Part shown: positions 23,979 through 32,383 of the stretch, one piece after another
Numbering within the stretch: position 1 is the stretch's first letter
Layout of the letters: each line of letters opens with the position of its first letter
Assembly: GCA_034665305.1 (NCBI GenBank)
Contig: JAXDFZ010000014.1
Location: 186,001 to 250,000, forward strand
Length of the DNA: 64,000 bases
Direction: 5' to 3'
From: DASXRU01 sp034665305
Lineage (GTDB): Bacteria > Acidobacteriota > Blastocatellia > Pyrinomonadales > Pyrinomonadaceae
Position numbers and translations under genes: made by a program
The notes under the pieces: generated by a model
Databases searched by the model: none
Told to the model about the DNA's origin: nothing
Seen by the model: the letters and a program-made list of their open reading frames with translations, nothing else

Positions 23979-24006
23979 CCAGCCCGCTACCGCAGGCGGT
24001 TCTGAC
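23979..24006. repeat. single arm of the CCCGCTACCGCAGG repeat family
   Basis: CAGCCCGCTACCGCAGG followed by CGGTTCTGACA matches the arms of the longer elements at 33956-34110 and 40621-40712. It lies in the 326-bp gap between the M23 gene and the first bactofilin gene, in which nothing else was recognised. Confidence 0.5.
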
Positions 24007-24227
24007 ATCGCTCACCGCCAGCCTGTACCTTAGTTCATCCCTCTGGACCACTCGACTCCCAGAAATCCCTTGTGAACGCTGGTCACCCTGTGTTACCGTG
24101 CGCCCCACTCAAGGTGGTTGCTTGCACTTCGACTCGTCTGATCCCGTAGTCAGCCAGAGTTTTCCAATCCACAAATCTGCCGCTCGCCAATTCCAGCAGC
24201 AGTACAAGTATCAGCGGAGAACCGACG

Positions 24228-24881
24228 ATGCTCCCGGCCAAACCATCTCCAAACGAGGTATTAGCCAGTAAAACCGCGGATGAAAACGCAGGCGTAGCCG
24301 TCTCGCAGCCGCAACTCTTCTCGAACCGGATCGGCGAATCGGCGGGATCACGGACCGCCGGCCTCGATCTGAATCGTGCCAAAAAGTCGAGCGCAACGCC
24401 GCGCAAGGAAACGGCTTTTGCCAGTTTCCAAACTCGTGTGCCGGTCATAATCGGCGAGGCGACCTATACCGGAACGATGCCCGTCGACGGGGTCCTCCTA
24501 GGGCAGCTGGGAGCGTCCGGCGGCAACCTCGGGGTAAGACAAAAGTCCAGAACAACCTTGCTGACATCCGGACCGGAGCTGAACGGCGAACTAATCTTCA
24601 AAGACATGCTGCGGGTGAACGGCCACATCGCCGGCCAGGTGTGTTCACAAAAAGGAACGCTCATAGTCGACTCGATGGCGCGAGTTGATGCGAACGTCGA
24701 CGTCGCTGTTGCAGTCATCGGCGGGACAGTGAACGGAGATATCGTGGCGCACCAGCGAGTGGAGTTGGGCCCGGAGGCCCGCATCAACGGAAACATCTGG
24801 ACGCAATCGATTGCCATTCAGCCGGGCGCGATCTTTGAAGGTGTCTGTCGCATGCTGCAAAACGAAGAACCGCAGGTTTAG
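24228..24881 (+). CDS. bactofilin (first of three)
   Basis: The C-terminal 110 residues form the bactofilin beta-helix: LIFKDMLRVNGHIAGQVCSQ, KGTLIVDSMARVDANVDVAV, AVIGGTVNGDIVAHQRVELG, PEARINGNIWTQSIAIQPGA, IFEGVCRM. Each roughly 17-residue repeat is one right-handed helical turn. Bactofilins polymerise without nucleotide into scaffolds at the inner membrane. The N-terminal 100 residues are unstructured and unlike the other two paralogues. GGAGA precedes the ATG. The short gap to the next bactofilin suggests cotranscription. Confidence 0.9.
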   Translation: MLPAKPSPNEVLASKTADENAGVAVSQPQLFSNRIGESAGSRTAGLDLNRAKKSSATPRKETAFASFQTRVPVIIGEATYTGTMPVDGVLLGQLGASGGNLGVRQKSRTTLLTSGPELNGELIFKDMLRVNGHIAGQVCSQKGTLIVDSMARVDANVDVAVAVIGGTVNGDIVAHQRVELGPEARINGNIWTQSIAIQPGAIFEGVCRMLQNEEPQV

Positions 24882-24910
24882 CCTTTCGGCTTAAGAAGTT
24901 CTTGCCCTTA

Positions 24911-25588
24911 ATGTACGAACTGGAACGAAAGTCTGACGAGTACCCGGAGGCCGGCACTACGCGCGCGTCTGTCGGCGAAGTGATCGCGGCTGATATCAGC
25001 GGGCCTTTTGAACTTTGGTTCAACCGAATGCAAGCCGATGCCGCGACAGTTCCAAACGGCAGTCAAGCAGGGACGAGAGAGGAACCCTTTTTCATCGAAG
25101 GACCGGCACGTGCGGAAACGCCGCCGCCTTCGCTGACGCACTCGGAATACGTCAGCGCCTTTGAATTGAAATTTGATGGCACGCTACGGATCGAGGGTTA
25201 TTTTACGGGCCAGCTACATTCCCATGAAGGAACGTTACTGCTGGCAGAGGGCGGAGAGATTAATACCGACATCGCCGTGGGCGTCGCCGTCATTAACGGA
25301 ACGGTCGTGGGAAATATCAGGGCGCGTCACCGGATTGAGCTGGGCAGCGGCGCGCGCGTGATTGGCGACCTCTATACCCCGGCTCTGACGGTAATGCCCG
25401 GAGCGATTTTTGAGGGAAAGTGTTATTCGCAGGATGCTCCGGGAAAAGTTAAACGGCGAATTCGTCAAAGAATTGCAAGCGCCGGCGAAACTGAATCTTC
25501 AGGTCCGGCGTATATGCGCGCGCGACAGCAGAAGCCGGCCATGAAAAAAGGACGAGTTTCCCGGAAGCCTGATTGGAGGCGTTCGTAG
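24911..25588 (+). CDS. bactofilin (second of three)
   Basis: Start ATG 24911 gives 225 residues. The beta-helix spans about residues 85-190: LKFDGTLRIEGYFTGQLHSH, EGTLLLAEGGEINTDIAVGV, AVINGTVVGNIRARHRIELG, SGARVIGDLYTPALTVMPGA, IFEGKCY. The tail is basic (KVKRRIRQRI, KKGRVSRKPDWRRS), which may bind membrane or DNA. It lies 29 bp after the first paralogue; sequence divergence between them suggests distinct filament partners rather than recent duplication. Confidence 0.88.
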   Translation: MYELERKSDEYPEAGTTRASVGEVIAADISGPFELWFNRMQADAATVPNGSQAGTREEPFFIEGPARAETPPPSLTHSEYVSAFELKFDGTLRIEGYFTGQLHSHEGTLLLAEGGEINTDIAVGVAVINGTVVGNIRARHRIELGSGARVIGDLYTPALTVMPGAIFEGKCYSQDAPGKVKRRIRQRIASAGETESSGPAYMRARQQKPAMKKGRVSRKPDWRRS

Positions 25589-25803
25589 TCCCGAATCATT
25601 CTAGTTTGATTGCAACGCTGGACAGCTTTGCACCCTTTGTTTATTATTCCACCCCCACCGAGAAGGGGGAGACCACCAAAGGCCGACCATCGCGGGCGGC
25701 CGTCAGCCAAATCGAAAACTGATCGCGTGTTTGTTTGTCGCTTCAAGGCCACCCGGCGTTGGTGAGTCAACGTCTCGCGACTTCATTGATGGAGGTTTTA
25801 GTT

Positions 25804-26454
25804 ATGCTCAGAATGGGAAAGAACCCGAAAGAAGAAGAGAACGAGAGCTCGACCAGCCCTCAGGAAACTCCCTATAACGCACCGCGCAATTACGCCTCCT
25901 ATCAAAGTGGCGAGACCCCGCGACCAACGATTGATGCCAGCGCCAGTCCGAAAGCACTGACGGAAAGCGAATCTCTCGCGCGCGAGATCAAAGACGGCAC
26001 GCTCAGTGGTTTCATCGGCAGCGGTACGATGATGACCGGCGAAGCGAACTTTAAGGCGATGCTGCGCGTTGACGGGCATCTCTCCGGCCGCATCACTTCG
26101 GAAACCGGAACCTTGATCATTGGCTCTCATGGCCAGGTCGACGCAAACATCGAAGTGGCGACTGCGACGATTCACGGCACTGTCAATGGCGACATTATCG
26201 CCTCACAGCGCTTGGAACTCGGACGGGCCGCGAAAGTTAACGGTAACATTCAGACTCCTTCGCTAATGATCGAGCAAGGCGCGATCTTCGAAGGCAGTTG
26301 CAAGATGATTCAACCGAGCGCCGCGCTCGAAAAGGGCCGCAAGCGTGATTATCGCGCGCGCGAAGAGAATGCGCTGGACGCGACCGGCATGCAGCCGATC
26401 AATGCTGATAACGGTGCTGACTCAAGCGACGTCGTCTCTGATATCGCGAGCTAA
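25804..26454 (+). CDS. bactofilin (third of three)
   Basis: GGAGGTTTTAGTT before ATG 25804 fixes the start. The 216-residue protein has a disordered acidic N-terminus (KEEENESSTSPQETPYN) and a bactofilin beta-helix (about 85-185): ANFKAMLRVDGHLSGRITSE, TGTLIIGSHGQVDANIEVAT, ATIHGTVNGDIIASQRLELG, RAAKVNGNIQTPSLMIEQGA, IFEGSCKM. A 215-bp gap separates it from the second bactofilin, so it may have its own promoter. A hairpin terminator follows. Confidence 0.9.
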   Translation: MLRMGKNPKEEENESSTSPQETPYNAPRNYASYQSGETPRPTIDASASPKALTESESLAREIKDGTLSGFIGSGTMMTGEANFKAMLRVDGHLSGRITSETGTLIIGSHGQVDANIEVATATIHGTVNGDIIASQRLELGRAAKVNGNIQTPSLMIEQGAIFEGSCKMIQPSAALEKGRKRDYRAREENALDATGMQPINADNGADSSDVVSDIAS

Positions 26455-26525
26455 GCAAAGAAAAACTAAGTGCGTAGCAGACGCCTTTTCATGGCGTCAG
26501 GCGCACGAAATCACTCTCCTTTTGG

Positions 26526-26553
26526 GGGCGGACTTGTCCGCCCTTTTCTTTTT
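26526..26553 (+). terminator. rho-independent terminator after the bactofilins
   Basis: GGGCGGAC pairs with GTCCGCCC (tip CTTG) and is followed by TTTTCTTTTTC. Confidence 0.8.
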
Positions 26554-26586
26554 CGCCACGAGCGCATTAAGCTGTAAGCCAAAACT

Positions 26587-28764
26587 ATGAAGCGTCTTTC
26601 AAGTCTTTACGCGATTCTTTTGTTAATCGCCTTGCCGGTTGTCGGGCTGGCCCAGCAGCGCAGGTCTTCTACTGCTGGCGCGACGGTAATTCCGCAAAGC
26701 GTTTTGATTCGGATTTTGCGCGCGGAAGACGAACGTCGTTGGGACGATGATTTGAGCCTCTTGCTCTCTGATTCAAGCCTGGAAGTGCGGGTGCGGGCAG
26801 CATTGGCTGCGGGCCGCATTGGCGATGAGCGAGCAATTCCGCAGTTGAATGATCTGCTGCAAAAAGACCCGACGATCGAAGTTCGCGAAATGGTGGCGTT
26901 CGCCCTCGGCGAAATCGAATCGCCAGCCGCCGCTGCCGGCCTGCTTACGATTTTGAGTGACACGCGCGCGCCGGTGCGAGCACGGGCCGTGGAAGCATTG
27001 GGAAAGATCGCCGCCGCACTGCCCAAAGGCGAAGAGGCGCGGGGCAAGATCATCGGTGCGGCGATTCTGGACGCACTGAGATTTGAAGCGCAACGAAGAT
27101 CAGGTCCCGATACGGACACGATTCTGTTGGGAGTGACCGCAGCTCTGCGGGCAAAACCTGAAGGCGCCGGACCGGTACTCGTCGAGTTTCTTGGCTATTC
27201 AAATCCCCGCATCGTAGCGGATGCGTTGAATACGATGGCGCGGCTGAAGTTGAAGGATAACAATGAGGAAGTGCGGCAGTTACTTCTAAAGCATGCCGAT
27301 CCGATCGTACGCGCGAATGCCGCCCGCGTGGCCGGGGTCGCGGAAGACAAAGGCGCTTTTGATGCTTTGCTGGACCGCGCCTTGAACGACGCGGACCTCC
27401 GCGTACGCGCGAGTGCGATCAGGTCGTTGGGGCTCTTGAAAGATCAGCGGGCGATTGCGCCGTTGCTGCGCCGGGGCCAAAGTCTGACGCCTGAAGAAAG
27501 ATTTGAAAGACAATCGAGCGAAGCCAATGAAGTGCTGGAGCTGGCAACAACGCTTGGCCGGCTGGGTCAGGCAAGCGATACCGCTCAAACTGAATTGGTC
27601 AAATGGTTGTCGCGAACTGCCGAACGGTTCGGTCATGTTGCGCCGGAACTCGAAATTGCGCACGCGCGAATTTCACCAGAGAACTTCGCTATCTTTTGCA
27701 GCACCGACAAGAACGCGGTCCGGATGATGCTGTTAAATTGGAAAGCGGCCGACAGCATTGCCCAGGGCCTGCGAGAGATGACGACCATCGAGCGCATGAA
27801 GAACAAGGAAAATGCGTTCGCCCAGAAGGCCATCGCGGCCCTGCGATCCATGATCGACTATCGTAATTCGGGCCTGACGATAAATACTCTGGTGGCGGTT
27901 CATTCGGAATACGCGATCCCTAATGTGCTCCGGGCTTATGCGGCCTTCAAGCCCGACGATCTTTCGGAAGTGCTGCGCGCGCAGCTAAAAGAATCCGATG
28001 TGGTGGTGCGGGCCACCGCGGCAGAGTTGTTAGGCGAATTGGAACCTGCAGAGGCTAACGCGCGAGCGTTAATAAAGTCCCTGCCGGTAGCAGTGGCCGA
28101 CCGTCAACTGAATGACGCCGCACTCGCAATACTCGATTCACTCGGCAAACAAAAGAGCGCGGCCGCGAATGACGCGATCAAGACAGCGCTCGCTGCTTCC
28201 GATCATTTGCTGCGGCGGAAAGCGGTCGCGCTCTTGAAGGAAAATGGCGTGGGCGATTTTTCGGCGCGCATCGGAACGGTGAAAACGCGGAATACAGACG
28301 CGGATTACCGGCGCGCCATGGCGCGAATTGGCAAACCGGTGCGCGCTAACGTGGAAACTGGCAAAGGATCCTTCACGATCGAGTTTCTGCCCGAAGACGC
28401 ACCGCTAACGGTTGATAATTTTGTGCAACTATCACGCAAAGGCTATTTCAACGGGCAGATCGTTCCGCGCGTGGTCCCGAATTTCGTAGTGCAAACGGGC
28501 GACCCGCGCGGCGATCAAAATGGCGGCCCCGGATATCAGATCCGGTGCGAAATAAATATGGCGCCGTATGCTCGTGGCGCAGTCGGCATGGCGTTGTCCG
28601 GCAAAGACACCGGCGGCTCGCAATGGTTTGTGACGCATTCGCCGCAACCGCATCTGGATGGCGGCTACACCGTCTTTGGACGAGTTGTTTCCGGCATGGA
28701 CGTAGTGGACAGAATAGTTCGAGGTGATGTCATCCGCCGGATTACGATTACCGAAGCTCGTTAG
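26587..28764 (+). CDS. exported HEAT-repeat protein with C-terminal cyclophilin domain
   Basis: The 725-residue protein has a signal peptide (LYAILLLIALPVVGLAQ), then many HEAT/PBS-lyase repeats over about residues 50-560 (for example VRVRAALAAGRIGDERAI, VREMVAFALGEIESPAAAAG, VRARAVEALGKIAA, VRASAIRSLGLLKDQRAI). Residues about 575-725 are a cyclophilin prolyl isomerase: FTIEFLPEDAPLTVDNFV, YFNGQIVPRVVPNFVVQTGD, GAVGMALSGKDTGGSQWFVT, HLDGGYTVFGRVVSGMDVVD. The Arg/Phe/Gln pocket residues (VPRVVPNF, GGSQWF) look kept. It likely aids folding in the periplasm with the HEAT solenoid as client platform. The stop overlaps the next gene's region. Confidence 0.85.
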   Translation: MKRLSSLYAILLLIALPVVGLAQQRRSSTAGATVIPQSVLIRILRAEDERRWDDDLSLLLSDSSLEVRVRAALAAGRIGDERAIPQLNDLLQKDPTIEVREMVAFALGEIESPAAAAGLLTILSDTRAPVRARAVEALGKIAAALPKGEEARGKIIGAAILDALRFEAQRRSGPDTDTILLGVTAALRAKPEGAGPVLVEFLGYSNPRIVADALNTMARLKLKDNNEEVRQLLLKHADPIVRANAARVAGVAEDKGAFDALLDRALNDADLRVRASAIRSLGLLKDQRAIAPLLRRGQSLTPEERFERQSSEANEVLELATTLGRLGQASDTAQTELVKWLSRTAERFGHVAPELEIAHARISPENFAIFCSTDKNAVRMMLLNWKAADSIAQGLREMTTIERMKNKENAFAQKAIAALRSMIDYRNSGLTINTLVAVHSEYAIPNVLRAYAAFKPDDLSEVLRAQLKESDVVVRATAAELLGELEPAEANARALIKSLPVAVADRQLNDAALAILDSLGKQKSAAANDAIKTALAASDHLLRRKAVALLKENGVGDFSARIGTVKTRNTDADYRRAMARIGKPVRANVETGKGSFTIEFLPEDAPLTVDNFVQLSRKGYFNGQIVPRVVPNFVVQTGDPRGDQNGGPGYQIRCEINMAPYARGAVGMALSGKDTGGSQWFVTHSPQPHLDGGYTVFGRVVSGMDVVDRIVRGDVIRRITITEAR

Positions 28765-28772
28765 TGGGTAGT

Positions 28773-30641
28773 ATGAAAATGGTTCTTGATTTAGTGACCA
28801 GGGGAAACGGGGTAACGCCTTCGCTGAATTTGGACGCGCTGCGTTCGCGTGGGCCGGCCTTTATGTTTTCCTGCTGGTCCCTCGTGGCACTTCTGCTGCT
28901 GACCCTGAATTTTCCCGTGGCTCGGGCGCAGACAAGTGCGACGGCTGTTTCGGAAAAGCGGCTGCAGTATCAAATCAAGTTGGAGCTCGACTTTGAAAAC
29001 CGCACCTACTCCGGCAGCGAGCGAGTGCATTGGATCAATCGCGGCGATCACCCGACCGCCGTTTTGTACTTTCATCTTTATTCGAATCTTCGCTCAGAAA
29101 CAGGGAAGGCCATTCCCGTAACGACGGGCGATGCCCCAGGTTTACAGCCAAATGACGAGCCCCGGATAGAGATTTCAGCAGTCAACGCCGCCGGCTCAGG
29201 CGCGTCCTTGCCGTACACCCTTGACGATCAGGGAACTAACCTGCGCATCACGCTGCGCGAAGTAATCGCGCCCGGCGCGGCAACCGACATCGATATCAAA
29301 TTCAAAGGCAGCGTTCCGGAGATCGATGCGGAAGAGACTGGACTGGTTACACATATTGTCCAGCAAGTCAGCGCCGCTATCCGCAGCGATCGCGAACTGC
29401 GACGGGCGCGCGACGTAAACTTTCGCTGCCGCAATGTGATGATGTTGGGAACGGCCTACCCCCTACTGTCGGCGCGCTCAGGCGACGATTGGTTGCGGAA
29501 GGTGGAGCCGACGGTAGGCGATATCGTCCTCGCTGATGTCGCTGATTACGTCGTGGAGATTGAGGCGGCGCCGGCTGTCAGCCTGTTTACTTCAGGCGGA
29601 TTAGTTGAGCCGGGCACTGTTAATGAGTCGAACCAAAAAAGTGTCACTCGATTTTCCGGAGAGAACCTGCGCGACTTTGCGATCATCGCCGGCCCAACGT
29701 TACGTTCGGAGGAGCGCTCCGTCGGAAACGTATCGGTGCGATCAGTGTTCCTGCCCGAACAGGAGGGTGTGGCCCGGCGCGTTCTGGGTGTAGCGGCGGA
29801 CAGCCTGCGCGTGTATGCCGCGCGCTTTGGTCCGCTGCCGCTGAGGAATGTCACGATCGTTGGCGCGCCTCTGGTTGCAGGTTTCGGCAGCGCTGAATTC
29901 TCCGGACTAGGCGCAATCGCCAGCGCCTTCTACGTGGATTTCGATTCGGCGACCATGCGCAATATGCCGGAGGTCATACGCGAACAACGAGCGTCGTTGG
30001 AGTCGAGTTTGGAATGGTCGGTAGCCCACATGGTGGCGCATCAATGGTGGGGCGCGATGGTGGGCAGCGATCCCGCGCGCGCGCCGGTGGTCGATGAAGC
30101 ACTGGCGAACTGGTCGGCGCTGCTTTATTACCGTGACGTGCATGGCGAGGATTTGGCCGCCAGCGCTTTGGACGAGCAAGTGCGTGGTGTCTACAAAGTC
30201 TATCGCACGTTCGGTGGTGAAGATATTGAAGCCGATCGGGCCGCGCGAGACTTCAGAAACTCGTTTCAGTATTCGGCTATCGTGGGCAGCAAAGGCGCCT
30301 TGATGTTTGTGGCCCTGCAGAAGCTTCTGGGTGATGAGAAATATTTTGCCGCCTTGCGAAGTTATTACGCGGCAAACTCACTCGAGATCGCAGATATGGA
30401 TGATTTGCGCGGCGCGTTTATTGCCGAAGCGCCGCTCGCGCAAAGGCGAGTTGTGGCCCGCACGTTTGGCCGCTGGCTTTCGAGCAAGCGCGGCGACGAA
30501 GATATTGGACCACCCGATCCGCGTCTGGCTGCGGAACTGGGTCTGCCCGTCCCGAACCAAAAAGGCGGCGACCGCGGCGCGTTGACGGCGTTCAGCAGAG
30601 TCGGAAAATTTTTCTGGCAACAGATGACGAGGATACGGTAG
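28773..30641 (+). CDS. M1-peptidase-like exported protein, catalytic Glu missing
   Basis: The 622-residue protein is of the gluzincin M1 type: an N-terminal beta domain (KLELDFENRTYSGSERVHWI, AVLYFHLYSN), then the zinc site region AHMVAHQWWG and VVDEALANWSALLYY. Zinc ligands His, His and Glu are kept, but the general base Glu of HExxH is Met (H-M-V-A-H; codons CAC ATG GTG GCG CAT). It may therefore bind without hydrolysing. An N-terminal hydrophobic stretch (FMFSCWSLVALLLLTLNF) is a signal or anchor. ATG 28773 was preferred to GTG 28764, which overlaps the previous stop. Confidence 0.75.
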   Translation: MKMVLDLVTRGNGVTPSLNLDALRSRGPAFMFSCWSLVALLLLTLNFPVARAQTSATAVSEKRLQYQIKLELDFENRTYSGSERVHWINRGDHPTAVLYFHLYSNLRSETGKAIPVTTGDAPGLQPNDEPRIEISAVNAAGSGASLPYTLDDQGTNLRITLREVIAPGAATDIDIKFKGSVPEIDAEETGLVTHIVQQVSAAIRSDRELRRARDVNFRCRNVMMLGTAYPLLSARSGDDWLRKVEPTVGDIVLADVADYVVEIEAAPAVSLFTSGGLVEPGTVNESNQKSVTRFSGENLRDFAIIAGPTLRSEERSVGNVSVRSVFLPEQEGVARRVLGVAADSLRVYAARFGPLPLRNVTIVGAPLVAGFGSAEFSGLGAIASAFYVDFDSATMRNMPEVIREQRASLESSLEWSVAHMVAHQWWGAMVGSDPARAPVVDEALANWSALLYYRDVHGEDLAASALDEQVRGVYKVYRTFGGEDIEADRAARDFRNSFQYSAIVGSKGALMFVALQKLLGDEKYFAALRSYYAANSLEIADMDDLRGAFIAEAPLAQRRVVARTFGRWLSSKRGDEDIGPPDPRLAAELGLPVPNQKGGDRGALTAFSRVGKFFWQQMTRIR

Positions 30642-30696
30642 GAGGCAGTCGGCAGGAGCATTCGGCAGGAGCAGGAACCGACGATCTTAAAAAGTT

Positions 30697-31230
30697 ATGT
30701 TAGCTCGTAAAGAAATTCAAAAGACTGATGCGCAGCGCGCAGTGTTACGGCCATCCACCGTGCAGATTGAGCGGGAACTGGAAGTGTTCAGCCAGATCAT
30801 GGACAACCAGTTCCGCATTCCCGTGCTGAATTGGCACTTCGGGATGAATGCGATCATCGATCTGGTGCCGGGTATCGGCGACGTGGCCACAACCGTGGTC
30901 GCACTCTACGTGGTCGTCTCTGCAGTACGTTACCGCGTGCCGAAAGTAACGCTGCTGCGAATGGCTCTGAATATCGCGATCTATTTTGTCGTTGGGCTGG
31001 TGCCGTTGCTGGGAGATATTTTTGCCGTTTGGTGGAAACCGAATATTCGCAACCTGAACCTGTTGCGGCGGCGCGCTACCGTTTCGGCTGAGCAGGCGAA
31101 ACATGGCCGTTCCAGCGATTGGTTATTTGTGGGAGTGATAATCGTGAGTTTAATGGCGCTGCTATTTGGGAGCCTTGCTCTTTCGGCATTAGTGCTGTGG
31201 TTCCTAATTAAAAACGTAAGCGTAGTGTAG
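30697..31230 (+). CDS. DUF4112 membrane protein
   Basis: The 177-residue protein matches DUF4112: a soluble head, then LNWHFGMNAIIDLVPGIGDV, LLRMALNIAIYFVVGLVPLL followed by GDIFAVWWKPNIRNLNLLRR, and a final membrane helix (VIIVSLMALLFGSLALSALV). About three to four transmembrane helices place it in the inner membrane. The glycine-rich PGIGD and PLLGD turns are the family hallmarks. Function is unknown. Confidence 0.85.
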   Translation: MLARKEIQKTDAQRAVLRPSTVQIERELEVFSQIMDNQFRIPVLNWHFGMNAIIDLVPGIGDVATTVVALYVVVSAVRYRVPKVTLLRMALNIAIYFVVGLVPLLGDIFAVWWKPNIRNLNLLRRRATVSAEQAKHGRSSDWLFVGVIIVSLMALLFGSLALSALVLWFLIKNVSVV

Positions 31231-31238
31231 CGTCGGTC

Positions 31239-32309
31239 TCACAGCGTCGGGTGTTGTTCCACGAAGGCAATCAGGTTCTTCACGTAATCCGAAAAACGCG
31301 GACAATGAATATGGTGAGGCTCTAATAAATCTTTTGCCTGCGTTGTGTCGTATGTCTGTTCCAAAAAGAAATAGGGCACGGCAGCGTGCGGCAGGCCGCT
31401 CAGTTTTTCTGAGAACGGCAGCATCAGCGCGGGCCGCACTGAGGCGGCGGGCAAAGTCACGAGTGAGCTGCGACCACTCAATTGCTGCGCGATCTCGTCA
31501 AATAGTTCGTGCGTCGCCAGCGGCGCCGGATCGGCAAGTTGCACCGTAGCGCCAATCGCACGCTCATCTCCAGCCAAAGCCACCATGGCGTCGATCACAA
31601 AATCGATCGGCACCAGGTTCAAACTGACGTTTCGATTTCCGATATTCACCAGCGTCAGCCCGGCTGGCCACATCCGCAAATATTGAATCAGGTAGTAGAC
31701 GCCGTCGTATTTCGCCGTCTCACCGGTTTGGGAATCGCCACAGACCACTGCGGGCCGATGGATCGTTACGGGAAGTTCTGCCTTCAAGGCCTCAACTTCC
31801 AACTCCGCCAGGTACTTCGTCTCTTCGTAGTTATTGCGAAAGCCGGCGTCGTGTCGCAGTTCCCTTTCCCGAATCAAACCCTGGCGGAGGCCGGCGACAT
31901 AACAGGTCGAGACGTAATGGTAACGGCGCAGGCTCGCGATTGATCTGACGAACGAATTGACGTTGCGAGTGCCCTCCAGGTTTACCCGCATAGCCAAGTC
32001 ACGCGCGACCGCCAAATCATAAATCGCAGCCAGATGAAAAACGGCTGTCGTTTCCTGCCGGGCAATTTCACAGTCCGCCGGAGTCATGCCGAGCGCCGGT
32101 TGGGTGATATCACCGGCAACGAGTCGAAAATTCTCCGCAGAGCTATTGGTCGAGCGCGCGAGGGAAACTATTTCCTCGCGGGCGCGTTCGAGGAAAGTCG
32201 GCTGGACCAGCAGAATAAAACGCGCGTCCGCAAGCGCGAGGCGCTGGACCAGTCGCGAGGCAATGAAGCCGGGGAAGCCCGTTATGAAAAAAGTGTCCGC
32301 CGAACTCAT
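31239..32309 (-). CDS. extended SDR, fatty acyl reductase-like
   Basis: ATG 32309 was chosen because the NAD(P)-binding GxxGxxA motif (FITGFPGFIASRLVQRL) should lie near the N-terminus. Residues 60-70 give VAGDIT and AVFHLAAIYD; the catalytic pair is YEETK with an upstream VSTCYVAG; later NLVPIDFVIDAMVAL is typical of acyl-CoA reductase-like and male-sterility-type extended SDRs. The likely role is reduction or epimerisation of a lipid or sugar precursor. It is divergent from the 5'-nucleotidase gene, with 74 bp between starts, and convergent with the DUF4112 gene. Confidence 0.75.
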   Translation of the reverse strand: MSSADTFFITGFPGFIASRLVQRLALADARFILLVQPTFLERAREEIVSLARSTNSSAENFRLVAGDITQPALGMTPADCEIARQETTAVFHLAAIYDLAVARDLAMRVNLEGTRNVNSFVRSIASLRRYHYVSTCYVAGLRQGLIRERELRHDAGFRNNYEETKYLAELEVEALKAELPVTIHRPAVVCGDSQTGETAKYDGVYYLIQYLRMWPAGLTLVNIGNRNVSLNLVPIDFVIDAMVALAGDERAIGATVQLADPAPLATHELFDEIAQQLSGRSSLVTLPAASVRPALMLPFSEKLSGLPHAAVPYFFLEQTYDTTQAKDLLEPHHIHCPRFSDYVKNLIAFVEQHPTL

Positions 32310-32383
32310 CATTGGATCCCAAAGCTCATGAGTGTAATGTAGCCATCCAAACCGACTGATTCCAAACCCCGAAGGAGTTTGCC

